A stretch of 64,000 nucleotides of DNA, taken from positions 1 to 64,000 of the forward strand of contig JBBSQC010000006.1 of NCBI GenBank assembly GCA_038258215.1, read 5' to 3'. This DNA comes from Fodinibacter sp038258215 (lineage in GTDB: Bacteria > Actinomycetota > Actinomycetes > Actinomycetales > Dermatophilaceae). Under the pieces are notes generated by a model that was not told where the DNA came from, ran no database searches, and saw only the letters and a list, made by a program, of their open reading frames with translations. Shown here in pieces: positions 1 through 8,347 of the stretch (its first letter is position 1; the number at the start of each line of letters is the position of its first letter). The position numbers and the translations under genes are program-made.

Positions 1-1012
1 CGGCGGTGTGGGCGGCATCCGACAAGGTGGTGCTGTCGGTGCGCATGTAGGTGATGTAGCCGTTCTCGTAGAGCCGCTGCGCGACCCGCATCGCGTTGCG
101 GCTGTTGAGCCGCAGCTTGCGGGAGGCCTCCTGTTGCAGGGTGCTCGTCGTGAACGGGGCGCTCGGGCGCCGGGTGTAGGGCTTCTCGGAGACCTCGGTG
201 ACGGTGACGTCAGCAGCACGCAGGGCGGCCGCGATGCCGGTGGCCGCGCTCTCGTCGAGCTGGGTCGCCTTGGCGTTGGTCAGGGTGCCGTCATCGGCGA
301 AGTCGCGGCCGGTGGCGACGCGCTGCCCGTCGACCCCGGTGAGCCGCGCGGTGAACACGTTGGCCTCGGTGTCGGGGGTGACGTCGGCGTCGACGTCCCA
401 GTAGCTGGCCATGCGGAACGCCATCCGCTCGCGCTCCCGCTCGACGACCAGGCGGGTGGCGACGGACTGCACGCGCCCGGCGGACAGCCCGGCCTTGACC
501 TTGCGCCAGAGCACCGGGCTGACCTCGTAGCCGTAGAGGCGGTCGAGGATGCGGCGGGTCTCCTGCGCGTCGACGAGACGGGTGTCGACCTCTCGCGTCT
601 GCGAGGCGGCCCGCTGGATCGCCTCCTTGGTGATCTCGTGGAAGACCATCCGCTTTACCGGCACCTTGGGCTCGAGGGTCTCGAGCAGGTGCCAGGCGAT
701 GGCCTCGCCCTCGCGGTCCTCATCAGTGGCGAGGTAGAGCTCGTCGGCGTTCTTCAGGAGGGCCTTCAGCTCGCGGACCTTCTTCTTCTTGTCCGCGTCG
801 ACGATGTAGACCGGGTCGAAGTCGTCCTCGATGTTGATGCCGAACTTGCCGAACGGGCCCTTCTTCATCTCCGGGGGCATCTCGCTCGGTGTGGGGATGT
901 CGCGGATGTGGCCGACGGAGGCCTCGACGTCCCAGTCCGCGCCGAGGTAACCGGCGATCGTCCGGGCCTTGGCCGGGGACTCGACGATGACGAGCTTGCG
1001 TCCTGTGCTCAC
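1..1012 (-). CDS. topA: DNA topoisomerase I, N-terminal part (cut by window edge)
   Basis: Type IA topoisomerase that relaxes negatively supercoiled DNA through a covalent phosphotyrosine link. Reading from the GTG at 1012 gives MSTGRKLVIVESPAKA, the glutamate-bearing start of the Toprim domain, then the Toprim acidic motif ATDEDREGEAIAW at about residues 95-107. The active-site segment ITYMRTDS follows near residue 320, with the tyrosine codon at nt 47-49. All three motifs are intact. About 337 residues are present; actinobacterial TopA is usually around 900, so the C-terminal zinc or lysine-rich part lies outside the window. The long plus-strand reading frames over this region are shadows of the gene. 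It lies 137 bp downstream of an ABC-2 permease on the same strand. Confidence 0.97.
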   Translation of the reverse strand, partial: MSTGRKLVIVESPAKARTIAGYLGADWDVEASVGHIRDIPTPSEMPPEMKKGPFGKFGINIEDDFDPVYIVDADKKKKVRELKALLKNADELYLATDEDREGEAIAWHLLETLEPKVPVKRMVFHEITKEAIQRAASQTREVDTRLVDAQETRRILDRLYGYEVSPVLWRKVKAGLSAGRVQSVATRLVVERERERMAFRMASYWDVDADVTPDTEANVFTARLTGVDGQRVATGRDFADDGTLTNAKATQLDESAATGIAAALRAADVTVTEVSEKPYTRRPSAPFTTSTLQQEASRKLRLNSRNAMRVAQRLYENGYITYMRTDSTTLSDAAHTA

Positions 1013-1076
1013 TGGCTGTACCTGTCCGTTCCGTCGGCCACGTGCAGCGGATTCGTCGCTGCTCCGACGTGGAGAC

Positions 1077-1138
1077 GCCCCGACCGTAGCGCCCGGAGCC
1101 GAAGATCGCCCAACGGGGCCCGCCGCGCCGGTCGGGGC
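1077..1138. terminator. Inverted repeat between topA and ABC permease
   Basis: GCCCCGACCG at 1077-1086 is exactly complementary to CGGTCGGGGC at 1129-1138, with 42 nt between. It could end the ABC operon transcript before topA, but there is no U-tract and the loop is long, so terminator function is uncertain. Confidence 0.3.
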
Positions 1139-1149
1139 CTCTCCAGGTT

Positions 1150-1968
1150 CTACTTGACCTCCCGGGTCAGGACGCGCCAGGAACCGGCAGCCAGCGGCAC
1201 CCCGACCCACAGGAGGGCGGACGTCGCCAGGTGCGCCCAGTCCGAGCCCTGCATCGTCCCCGCCAGCAGCGGCTCGGTCACCAGGCTGAGGTCCAGCCAG
1301 TCCGCTGCCCCTTCGAGCGCGGAGATCAGGCTCACCGCGATGGACCACACCGTCGGGAGCACCAGGGAGGCGACGATCGCCAGCGGGGTGTTGAGGAACA
1401 GGAAGCCGAAGCCGAGACCCTGGAGCACGTAGATCGTCAGGGCGAGCACGATCCCGAGCACCACCGACCAGCTGAGCGCCCAGTCGGCGGGGACGTCGAG
1501 CACCGCGATCCCCACGAGGTGACCGACGGCGGCGGCGAGGAACGCGGCCGCGACGAGGGCCAGCCCCAGCACCACCGCGGCCACGACCTTGGCGGTGATG
1601 ACCCGCCCCCGGTGCGGCTCGAGGGTGAAGGTCACGAGCCCGGTGCGCTGGGACCACTCCGAGGTGGCCGTCATGATGCCCATGATGGGCAGCAGCAGCA
1701 CCAGCGGGAAGGTGGTCAGCCCGGACAACGACTCGAAGGTCGCCTCGCCGGTCTCGCCCCAGATGAGGATCACCGCCACGACGAGGGCGCAGAGCGCGGC
1801 GATGCCGATGAGCAGCCAGCGCCCCGCTCGGGTGTCGACCATCTTGCGCAGCTCCACATGGACCAGCCGCCCCATGGCGACCCCGGGTCGTCCGCTGAGG
1901 GTGGGGACCTGGATGCCGGCGTCCGGCGCCGGTCGAGGTGTGGTGCTGGTGGTCGTCGTGGTGCTCAT
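1150..1968 (-). CDS. ABC-2 type transporter permease
   Basis: Membrane subunit of an ABC-2 family exporter, 272 residues. After a Thr/Pro-rich cytoplasmic N-terminus of about 30 residues there are roughly six hydrophobic segments, beginning with WLLIGIAALCALVVAVILIW and LVLLLPIMGIMTATSEWSQ. The latter carries the TSEW(S) signature seen in many ABC-2 permeases. The ATG at 1966-1968 overlaps the stop of the ATPase gene as ATGA, so the two are translationally coupled and surely form one transporter. The substrate cannot be told; multidrug, antibiotic-peptide or lipid export are the common roles of such pairs. The divergent two-component system next door may control it. Confidence 0.9.
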   Translation of the reverse strand: MSTTTTTSTTPRPAPDAGIQVPTLSGRPGVAMGRLVHVELRKMVDTRAGRWLLIGIAALCALVVAVILIWGETGEATFESLSGLTTFPLVLLLPIMGIMTATSEWSQRTGLVTFTLEPHRGRVITAKVVAAVVLGLALVAAAFLAAAVGHLVGIAVLDVPADWALSWSVVLGIVLALTIYVLQGLGFGFLFLNTPLAIVASLVLPTVWSIAVSLISALEGAADWLDLSLVTEPLLAGTMQGSDWAHLATSALLWVGVPLAAGSWRVLTREVK

Positions 1969-2897
1969 GCCGCTGCTCCTTCTCGGTCGCTCTGCTGGGT
2001 GTTCTCCCGGTGGTCGTCCCGGGCATCGGTCGCCGTGAGCTGCAGGAAGAGCTCCTCGAGACCTTCGGACCCGTGTCCACCGAGCTCGGTGAGCACGATC
2101 CGGGCCTCCATAGCGATCCGGCCGACGGCTTCGGGGTCGGCCTTGACCTCGAGCCCGTCCGGCAGGACGGTCACCTCCAGGCCGGCATCCGTCACCAACC
2201 GCGCGAGCGCGGCGTCGTCGGTGGACCTGACCCGGGTGCCGCCGGTCGCGAGGAGCTCGGCGATCGAGCCCTGCGCGACGATGCGCCCGCGACCGATCAT
2301 GACGATCTCGTCGGCGATGACCTGGACCTCGTGCAACAGGTGTGAGGAGAGCAGCACGGTGCCGCCCCGGTTCGCGAAGTCCCGCATCAGGGAGCGCATC
2401 CAGTGGATGCCCTGCGGGTCCAGACCGTTGGCCGGCTCGTCGAGGATCAGCACCTCGGGGTCACCGAGCAGGGCGCTGGCCAGGCCGAGGCGCTGGCGCA
2501 TCCCGAGGGAGTAGGTGCGCACCCGCCGGGCGGCCTCGTCGTCGGTGAGGCCGACGAGGGCGAGGGCCTCCTCGATCCGGGAGCGCGGCACCCCGATCTC
2601 GATCGCGGCCAACCGCAGGGTCTCGCGCCCGGTCCGACCGGGGTGCTGAGCCGATGCGTCGAGCATCACCCCGACCAGCCGCCCCGGGTCGGGCAGGTCG
2701 CGGTAGGCCCGCCCCAGGACCGTGCTGCGCCCCCTCGTCGGGGGCGTCAGGCCGGTCATCATGCGCATGGCCGTCGACTTGCCGGCACCGTTGGGGCCGA
2801 GGAACCCGGTGACCGAGCCCGCCCGGACGTCGAAGGAGATGTCGTCGACGGCCGTGAAGCCGCCATAGCGTTTGGTGAGGTTCTCCACTGTGATCAT
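1965..2897 (-). CDS. ABC transporter ATP-binding protein
   Basis: Cytoplasmic ATPase (310 residues) of the ABC-2 exporter with the overlapping permease gene. It has Walker A GPNGAGKS near residue 36, signature YSLGMRQRLGLA, Walker B VLILDEPANGLDP and the switch histidine in SSHLLHEV. This layout is typical of CcmA/DrrA-like ATPases, including a C-terminal region of about 80 residues with no catalytic motif. The start ATG at 2897 has GGAGGA eight bases upstream on the minus strand. The 140-bp gap to the divergent histidine kinase gene should hold both promoters. Regulation by that NarL-type system is inferred from position only. Confidence 0.93.
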   Translation of the reverse strand: MITVENLTKRYGGFTAVDDISFDVRAGSVTGFLGPNGAGKSTAMRMMTGLTPPTRGRSTVLGRAYRDLPDPGRLVGVMLDASAQHPGRTGRETLRLAAIEIGVPRSRIEEALALVGLTDDEAARRVRTYSLGMRQRLGLASALLGDPEVLILDEPANGLDPQGIHWMRSLMRDFANRGGTVLLSSHLLHEVQVIADEIVMIGRGRIVAQGSIAELLATGGTRVRSTDDAALARLVTDAGLEVTVLPDGLEVKADPEAVGRIAMEARIVLTELGGHGSEGLEELFLQLTATDARDDHRENTQQSDREGAAA

Positions 2898-3024
2898 GGG
2901 TCGATCCTCCCGAGCCGCGGCCTTGGCGCGGATCGACCTCGGGTATCCGCGACCCCATACCTTGGTCCATGCCCCGCGGCACCACCCGATACCAGGGGCG
3001 GAGGCGGCCCGCCACGCACCCTCC

Positions 3025-3030
3025 TAGAGT
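3025..3030 (+). promoter_or_regulatory. -10 box for leaderless histidine kinase mRNA
   Basis: TAGAGT ends 7 nt before the GTG at 3038, which places the expected transcription start on or beside the start codon. No Shine-Dalgarno sequence is present. Confidence 0.6.
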
Positions 3031-3037
3031 CGTGGGC

Positions 3038-4243
3038 GTGACCGATGTCGTGACGGGTGCCGACCACCCCGCGCCGCCCCCACCGCTGACGCTGTGGGCA
3101 AACGCGTGGCGGCTCGTGCTCGTGCTGACGATCAGCCTGGGCGCGTGGCTGGCGACCGTGGGGCCCCTGATCGACACCCCGGCCGGTGACGACGAGCGGC
3201 TCGTGGTCTGGTTCCTCGTCGCGGACCCCTTGATCGGCATCGCCTGCCTGGTTCTCGTGGCCTTCCGCCGGAGGATGCCGGTCACGGTCGCGGCGGTGAC
3301 CGCCGCGTGCTCTGCGGTGTCGACCGTCGCGAGCGGGCCGGCGACCCTGGCGCTCTGCTCGGTCGCGGCCCGCCGACGTGTCCGCGAGCTGTCGGTCGTC
3401 GGGCCGCTGACCTTCGTCGCCGCGCTCGTCTACGAGAGGGTGATCCCGCAGCAGGACCCCCTGCCCTTCTGGGGCGTGCTGATCATGGCGGCCCTCTTCG
3501 TAGCCGTCGTCGTGGCCGTCGGCGTCTCCATCGGGTCACGCCGGGAGCTGATGGCCTCGCTGCGCGAGCGCGCCGAGACGAACGAGCGGGCCCAGCAGGC
3601 CCGGATCGCCAGTGCGCGAGCGGCGGAGCGGACGCGCATCGCCCGCGAGATGCACGACGTGCTGGCCCACCGGATCTCCCTGGTGTCGATGCACGCCGGC
3701 GCGCTGACCTTCCGCGACGACCTGCCTCGCGAGGAGCAGGTCGCGGTCGCGCGCACCATCCAGGACAACGCCCACCTCGCCCTCCAGGACCTGCGCGACG
3801 TCCTGGGAGTGCTCCGAGACACCGACGGAGACCCGGGAAGCTCGCCGGAGCGGCCCCAGCCCGGACTCGGCGACGTCTCTGCGCTGGTCGACGAGGCTGC
3901 CGAGGCCGGGGTCCACGTCGTCGCGAGTGACCTCACCGAGGGCACCGTCCCCGCGACCACCGGTCGCACGGCATACCGGATCGTGCAGGAGGGGCTGACC
4001 AACGCCCGCAAGCACGCGCCGGGTGCACGGGTCACGGTGTCCATCGAGGGCTGCGCCGGTCAGGGGCTGGACGTGCGCGTGGTCAACCCCGCCGCCGTCG
4101 GTCGGGTGGCCGCGCCGTTGCCCACCTCGGGCCTGGGCCTGCTGGGCCTGACCGAGCGCGTCGAGCTCGTCGGCGGGACGCTGACCCACGGCTGGGACCG
4201 AGGGGCCTTCGTCGTCCACGCGTGGCTACCGTGGAGCCCATGA
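3038..4243 (+). CDS. NarL-family sensor histidine kinase
   Basis: Membrane histidine kinase of a two-component system, 401 residues. The N-terminal 160 residues hold several hydrophobic helices and no large extracellular domain. A HisKA_3 domain follows, with the phospho-acceptor His near residue 205 in AREMHDVLAHRISL. The C-terminal HATPase_c domain shows the N-box GLTNARKHAPG and the glycine motif SGLGLLGLTERV. The start was set at the GTG at 3038 because a TAGAGT box lies 7 nt upstream; an in-frame GTG at 3032 is the alternative. The gene ends in an ATGA overlap with the response regulator gene. The divergent ABC exporter is a plausible target. Confidence 0.92.
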   Translation: MTDVVTGADHPAPPPPLTLWANAWRLVLVLTISLGAWLATVGPLIDTPAGDDERLVVWFLVADPLIGIACLVLVAFRRRMPVTVAAVTAACSAVSTVASGPATLALCSVAARRRVRELSVVGPLTFVAALVYERVIPQQDPLPFWGVLIMAALFVAVVVAVGVSIGSRRELMASLRERAETNERAQQARIASARAAERTRIAREMHDVLAHRISLVSMHAGALTFRDDLPREEQVAVARTIQDNAHLALQDLRDVLGVLRDTDGDPGSSPERPQPGLGDVSALVDEAAEAGVHVVASDLTEGTVPATTGRTAYRIVQEGLTNARKHAPGARVTVSIEGCAGQGLDVRVVNPAAVGRVAAPLPTSGLGLLGLTERVELVGGTLTHGWDRGAFVVHAWLPWSP

Positions 4244-4926
4244 CTCCTGCGACGGCCCCGATCCGGGTGGTCGTCGTCGACGACGACCCCCTCGTGCGGG
4301 CCGGACTGGGCATGATCCTCGGGGGCGACCCGGGCCTCGAGGTGGTCGGCGAGGCCGGTGACGGCGAGGAGGCGTTGCAGGTCGTGCCGCGGTGCCGCCC
4401 GCACGTCGTGCTCATGGACATCCGGATGCCGGTCCGCGACGGTCTCAGCGCCGCCACGGAGCTGCTCGCCGGGCCGAACCCGCCCCGCATCATCGTGCTG
4501 ACGACGTTCGACACCGACGACATGGTGCTGCGCGCGCTGCGGATCGGGGCCGACGGCTTCCTGCTCAAGGACACCCCGCCGGCCCGGCTGGTCGAGGCGG
4601 TCCGCACCGTGGCCGCGGGCGAGCCGATGCTCTCCCCCAGCGTCACCGCGACCCTGATCGCCGCCGTGTCCGGGCGGTCCGGTGGGTCGAGCGGTGCCGC
4701 CGCCGAGCGCGCCCGGGTCGCTCGCCGAGCGCTCGGCGACCTCACCGAGCGCGAGCACGAGGTCGCCCTCGCGGTCGGGCGCGGCCTGACCAACGCCGAG
4801 ATCGGCGCCACGCTCTATCTCAGCGTCCCCACCGTCAAGGCCCACATCGGCCGGATCCTCACCAAGGTCGGTGCCGACAACCGCACCCAGGTTGCGATCC
4901 TCGTGCACGACGCCTCCCTCTCCTGA
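4240..4926 (+). CDS. NarL/LuxR-family response regulator
   Basis: DNA-binding partner of the upstream kinase, 228 residues. The receiver domain has the acidic pair in VVVVDDDP, the phosphorylated Asp in VVLMDIRMP, a Thr in VLTTFD and the conserved Lys in LLKDTPP. A LuxR-type helix-turn-helix follows from about residue 165, with LTEREHEVALAVGRGLTNAE and VPTVKAHIGRILTK. The ATG at 4240 overlaps the kinase stop as ATGA, which argues for coupling; an upstream in-frame GTG at 4222 would lie inside the kinase gene and is less likely. The hairpin at 4942-5003 follows the stop by 15 nt and may end this operon. Confidence 0.94.
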   Translation: MTPATAPIRVVVVDDDPLVRAGLGMILGGDPGLEVVGEAGDGEEALQVVPRCRPHVVLMDIRMPVRDGLSAATELLAGPNPPRIIVLTTFDTDDMVLRALRIGADGFLLKDTPPARLVEAVRTVAAGEPMLSPSVTATLIAAVSGRSGGSSGAAAERARVARRALGDLTEREHEVALAVGRGLTNAEIGATLYLSVPTVKAHIGRILTKVGADNRTQVAILVHDASLS

Positions 4927-4941
4927 TCCCCGGTCCCACCC

Positions 4942-5003
4942 GTCGAGTGAACAGAACACGCCGTATCGGCTCGTCCTGACGCGGCGTGTTCTGTTCGCTC
5001 GAC
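4942..5003 (+). repeat. Long hairpin repeat, copy 1 (GAACAGAACACG family)
   Basis: Arms at 4942-4963 and 4982-5003 are 22 nt long and pair with a single mismatch, separated by an 18-nt loop. The core is TCGAGTGAACAGAACACG. Its one mismatch is T against G, so an RNA made from the plus strand keeps the pair as G-U. A second copy with the same arm sequence and loop length lies at 53550-53609. Copy 1 sits between convergent genes and could act as a terminator for the two-component operon, though it has no U-tract. REP-like dispersed element is the other reading. Confidence 0.75.
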
Positions 5004-5019
5004 CGCGCCGCGGGGGGGA

Positions 5020-5898
5020 TCACAGGCCCAGGGCAGCCTCCAGCGCTGAGCGCATGACGGCGCGGTCGGGGTCGACGCCGGTCCAGTGCTGGATCGCCAG
5101 AGCACCCTGCCCGACGAGCATGCCGAGCCCGTCGAGTGTCGTCGCACCACGCGACTGCGCGGCCCGGAGCAGCGCGGTCCGTGGCGGCGAGACCACGACA
5201 TCGGCCACCACCAGACCCTCGCGCAGGCTGTCGAGGTCGACCGGGGGCATCGCCTCACCGTCACCGAAGCCGATCGACGTCGCCTGCACCAGGACTCCAG
5301 CTGACTCCGGCACGGCATACGGCCCGTTCCACACCCGGTGCTCGGCCGGCACCCCGGTGCCCGCGGTCACGGCCGCGGCCAGCTCGGCGGCGGCCCCTTC
5401 GAGACGGGCGACGACCGTCAGGGACGAGGCTCCGGCCAGGGCCGATTCCACGGCGACCGCCCGGGCCGCGCCACCGGCCCCGAGGACGACCACGTGGATG
5501 CCGGTCGGGTCGGCCACGGTGCGCAGCGAGTCGACGAAACCCTGGCCATCGGTGTTGTGGCCCACGAGCGCCCCCTCGGTCACCACCACCGTGTTGACCG
5601 CTCCGATGACCGCTGCGGAGTCGGCCAGTCGGTCGAGGTGTTCGATGACGGAGACCTTGTGCGGCAGTGAGCAGTTGAACCCTGCCCACCCCATCGCGCG
5701 GGCGCCTGCGACCGCGTCGCGCAGGCCACTGGGGCCGATGTCGCAGTTGAGGTAGCGGGCGTCGAGGCCGTGGTGGCGGTAGGCCGCCTCGACCATCACC
5801 ACGGTCGGGTTGGCGGCCGCTGGGGTCGAGAAGGACCCGGTGTGGATCCCCATGAAGTGGCGAGAGGTCGGATCGGGCGAGGCGCTCTCTGGGCTCAT
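5020..5898 (-). CDS. Shikimate dehydrogenase-like protein
   Basis: AroE-family NAD(P)-dependent dehydrogenase, 292 residues from the ATG at 5898. The known reaction is reduction of 3-dehydroshikimate to shikimate. Seen here: the catalytic lysine in NCSLPHKVSVIEHLD, the AVNTVV and GHNTDGQGFVDSL segments that line the active site, the Rossmann glycine motif VLGAGGAARAV, and QGALAIQHW near the C-terminus. The N-terminal substrate-binding segment reads GIHTGSFSTP, where housekeeping AroE usually has a Ser-Leu-Ser motif. This may therefore be a paralogue (quinate/shikimate dehydrogenase-like) rather than the main AroE. A later Met in HFMGIHTGS (nt 5853) is an alternative start. Confidence 0.82.
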   Translation of the reverse strand: MSPESASPDPTSRHFMGIHTGSFSTPAAANPTVVMVEAAYRHHGLDARYLNCDIGPSGLRDAVAGARAMGWAGFNCSLPHKVSVIEHLDRLADSAAVIGAVNTVVVTEGALVGHNTDGQGFVDSLRTVADPTGIHVVVLGAGGAARAVAVESALAGASSLTVVARLEGAAAELAAAVTAGTGVPAEHRVWNGPYAVPESAGVLVQATSIGFGDGEAMPPVDLDSLREGLVVADVVVSPPRTALLRAAQSRGATTLDGLGMLVGQGALAIQHWTGVDPDRAVMRSALEAALGL

Positions 5899-5992
5899 CC
5901 CCTCAGCAGACCACAGGTTGCTCCACCGAGCACGGGAAGGAAGGCAGGCCCCGCGTCGTTCCGACCCATGACAACCCTCCCGAGGAGACCCC

Positions 5993-6790
5993 ATGACCGA
6001 AGCGGCGCCGTCCCGCCAGCCCGTGCTCTACCTCAGCCACGGCGCGCCGCCGCTGGCCGACGACACCACGTGGACCGCGGAGCTCGCCGCGTGGTCGGAC
6101 GACCTGGCCTCGCCGTCGTCCGTGCTCATCGTCTCGGCGCACTGGGAGCAGGCCCCGATCTCGGTGTCGGCCACCACCGGGGACGTCCCGCTCACCTACG
6201 ACTTCTGGGGCTTCCCGCAGCGCTACTACGACGTGACGTATGCCGCGCCGGGAGCCCCCGAGCTCGCCCGCGCCATCGCCGGGCTGCTGGACGGCGCAGG
6301 CGAGACCCTCCACCAGGATGCCGCGCGCGGCCTCGACCACGGCGCCTACGTGCCGCTGAAGGAGATGTTCCCGGACGCCGACGTCCCGGTGCTCCAGATG
6401 TCGATGCCGACCCTCGACCCGCACCGGCTGTTCTCCCTCGGCCAGCGGCTCGCGCCGCTGCGCGACGAGGGCGTGCTCGTCATCGGCTCGGGGTTCACCA
6501 CGCACAACCTCGGCTGGTTCGACCCCGGCGCACCGTCGGACGCACCACCTCCCACGGCATCCGCAGAGTTCGACCACTGGGCCGCGGAGACCCTCGCCGC
6601 CGGTGACGTCGATGCCGTGCTCGACTTCCTCGCCCAGGCCCCCGCCGCCAGGGAGGCCCACCCGCGCACCGAGCACTGGGCGCCTCTCTACGTCGCGCTC
6701 GGGGCGGCCTCGGTGGCCGGCATCGACGCGCGCAGCGTCATCGACGGCTTTTGGTTCGGGCTGAGCAAGCGGTCCTGGCAGTTCGCCTGA
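5993..6790 (+). CDS. DODA-type extradiol ring-cleavage dioxygenase
   Basis: Cytoplasmic metal-dependent dioxygenase of the LigB/YgiD (4,5-DOPA extradiol dioxygenase) family, 265 residues, near the usual family size of about 260. Conserved histidines are visible in YLSHGAPPLADD, VSAHWEQ, LDHGAYVPLKEMFP and SGFTTHNLGWF, as expected for the metal site and acid-base residues. The ATG at 5993 has GAGGAG about six bases upstream. Its real aromatic substrate is unknown; many YgiD homologues act on catechol-like compounds. It converges on an aromatic amino acid lyase gene with a gap of 39 bp, which may hint at linked aromatic metabolism, but no shared promoter exists. Confidence 0.9.
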   Translation: MTEAAPSRQPVLYLSHGAPPLADDTTWTAELAAWSDDLASPSSVLIVSAHWEQAPISVSATTGDVPLTYDFWGFPQRYYDVTYAAPGAPELARAIAGLLDGAGETLHQDAARGLDHGAYVPLKEMFPDADVPVLQMSMPTLDPHRLFSLGQRLAPLRDEGVLVIGSGFTTHNLGWFDPGAPSDAPPPTASAEFDHWAAETLAAGDVDAVLDFLAQAPAAREAHPRTEHWAPLYVALGAASVAGIDARSVIDGFWFGLSKRSWQFA

Positions 6791-6829
6791 CGCCGGGCCG
6801 ACCGGGCCGGCCGGACTGGCGTCGGCGCT

Positions 6830-8299
6830 TCAGAGCGAGCGGACGAGGTCGGCCGCCACCACCAGCTCGGGGCCGAGCACGTGGTCCTGACGGACGTCGG
6901 GCAGGGCGGCATCCGCGCGGTCGAAGAGGGCGCGGCAGGCGGTGGTGATCCTGCGCTCGGGGAGCATCCGCAGGCACCGCACCGCCGCGAGCAGCTCACA
7001 GGCGAGCACGTCGGGAATCAGGTCGAGCAGGGCGTGGGTGCTCCAGGCCGACTGCGTGGAGTGGCTCGCGTGCTCCTCCAGCCCGAGCGAGACGAGGGTC
7101 CGGCTGGAGGTGACCGGCCCGGCCAGCCCGCGGGCGCGGGCGAGCACGTCGGCGGCGACGTACTCCGTCACCATCAGCCCCGAGCTGCCGATCGGCCCGG
7201 CGGCCAGGAACGGCGCCAGACCCGTCAGCTGGGGGTCGAAGAGCGAGCCGAGCCGCGCGGTCGACAGGGTCAGCACGGGGACCGCGGCGGCGCGGACGGC
7301 GTCGAGGGTCACTGCGAGGCGCTGGGTGAGGAACTGTCCGTGGTGGAGGACGACGCCGTCGACGGCCAGCGGGTTCTCGGCCGCGGCGCCGATCTCCGAG
7401 GTCAGGGCGAGCTCGGCGCGGCCCAGGGTCTCCTCGATGCTGGCGTGCACCTGCGGCAACGCCCGCAGACCGAAGGGGTCCTGCACCCGTGAGGAGGCAT
7501 CGCCCCCATCCAGCATCGCGCGCATCCGGGCTGCCACCCCAGCCGCGTGGGGGTCGTCCTTGCCGGCGTGGACCCGCGGGTCGTAGGCCTCGACCGACCC
7601 GCGGAGCGCGAGGTGGGACAGGGCCGCGACCTGCTCCGCCGCACGGGCCAGCCGGGCCAGCCCGGACACGGCGACGGAGCCGACGGCCACGGTCAACGCG
7701 TTGCTGCTCATGAACGGCAGGGCGTCGCTGTCCGAGATCGTCACCGGCTCGATCCCACCGCGACGCCAGGGCAGCTCACCGGCCAGGGTCAGCCCGAGCT
7801 GGGCCAACACGGTGAGGTCGCCGGTGCCCACCCCGCCGTACGACGCCAGGGTGGGCACGGCGCCCACGTCGAGCGCCCGCGCCAGGCCAACGACCAGGTC
7901 GGGCCCGGCGCCCGAGCCGCCTCGCAGCAGCTGGTGCAGCCGGACCAGCATCGTGGCGCGGGCGAGGCCGTCGTCGAGGACCGGTCCGATCCCGCCGGCG
8001 TGGCTGCGCCACAGCCGCAGGGCGTGGCTGTCACGGTGGGCCGGCTCCCCGACCTCCACCGCCGCGACCGGCTCCTCGACGGTGAGGTGGCGCAGGGCGC
8101 CGACCCCGGTGGTGAGGCCGTAGACGCTGCCCTTCTCACGCGCCGACTCCAGGTCGCGCTGCGCCCGGCGCACCGGCTCGAGGTCCGCGTCGCTCAGGAC
8201 CACCGAGACGGTGCGCTCGCCGGCGGCATACGCCGCCACGTCGTCGGGCCGCAGGCCCGTCTCGGCGACCCGACGCACTCCCGGGGGTTGTCCACTCAC
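6830..8299 (-). CDS. Aromatic amino acid ammonia-lyase family protein with altered MIO motif
   Basis: Member of the histidine/phenylalanine ammonia-lyase superfamily, 489 residues. Family members form the MIO cofactor from an internal Ala-Ser-Gly. The fold-defining segments are here: VYGLTTGVGALRHL near the N-terminus, SSNALTVAVGSVA, and ENPLAVDGVVLHHGQF. At the cofactor site the protein reads GGVGTGDLTVLAQ, so the tripeptide is Gly-Thr-Gly (residues 158-160) instead of Ala-Ser-Gly. I checked this on the DNA at about 7815-7830. Normal MIO formation is therefore doubtful and the substrate is unknown. The GTG at 8299 was chosen because TAGGGT lies 7 nt upstream. Sugar ABC genes precede it on the same strand, but it has its own promoter. 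Confidence 0.85.
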   Translation of the reverse strand: MSGQPPGVRRVAETGLRPDDVAAYAAGERTVSVVLSDADLEPVRRAQRDLESAREKGSVYGLTTGVGALRHLTVEEPVAAVEVGEPAHRDSHALRLWRSHAGGIGPVLDDGLARATMLVRLHQLLRGGSGAGPDLVVGLARALDVGAVPTLASYGGVGTGDLTVLAQLGLTLAGELPWRRGGIEPVTISDSDALPFMSSNALTVAVGSVAVSGLARLARAAEQVAALSHLALRGSVEAYDPRVHAGKDDPHAAGVAARMRAMLDGGDASSRVQDPFGLRALPQVHASIEETLGRAELALTSEIGAAAENPLAVDGVVLHHGQFLTQRLAVTLDAVRAAAVPVLTLSTARLGSLFDPQLTGLAPFLAAGPIGSSGLMVTEYVAADVLARARGLAGPVTSSRTLVSLGLEEHASHSTQSAWSTHALLDLIPDVLACELLAAVRCLRMLPERRITTACRALFDRADAALPDVRQDHVLGPELVVAADLVRSL

Positions 8300-8306
8300 G
8301 ATGCGA

Positions 8307-8312
8307 ACCCTA
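8307..8312 (-). promoter_or_regulatory. -10 box for leaderless lyase mRNA
   Basis: On the minus strand TAGGGT is followed by 7 nt and then the GTG at 8299; no Shine-Dalgarno sequence is seen. Confidence 0.6.
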
Positions 8313-8347
8313 GGGGTCGCCGGTGCGGGTCCCACTGCGGCGGCGGG

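Noticed and set aside
8..1432. Long plus-strand reading frame over the topA region
   Set aside because: The minus strand encodes TopA with intact Toprim and active-site motifs; the plus frame is low-complexity and typical of antisense frames in GC-rich DNA.
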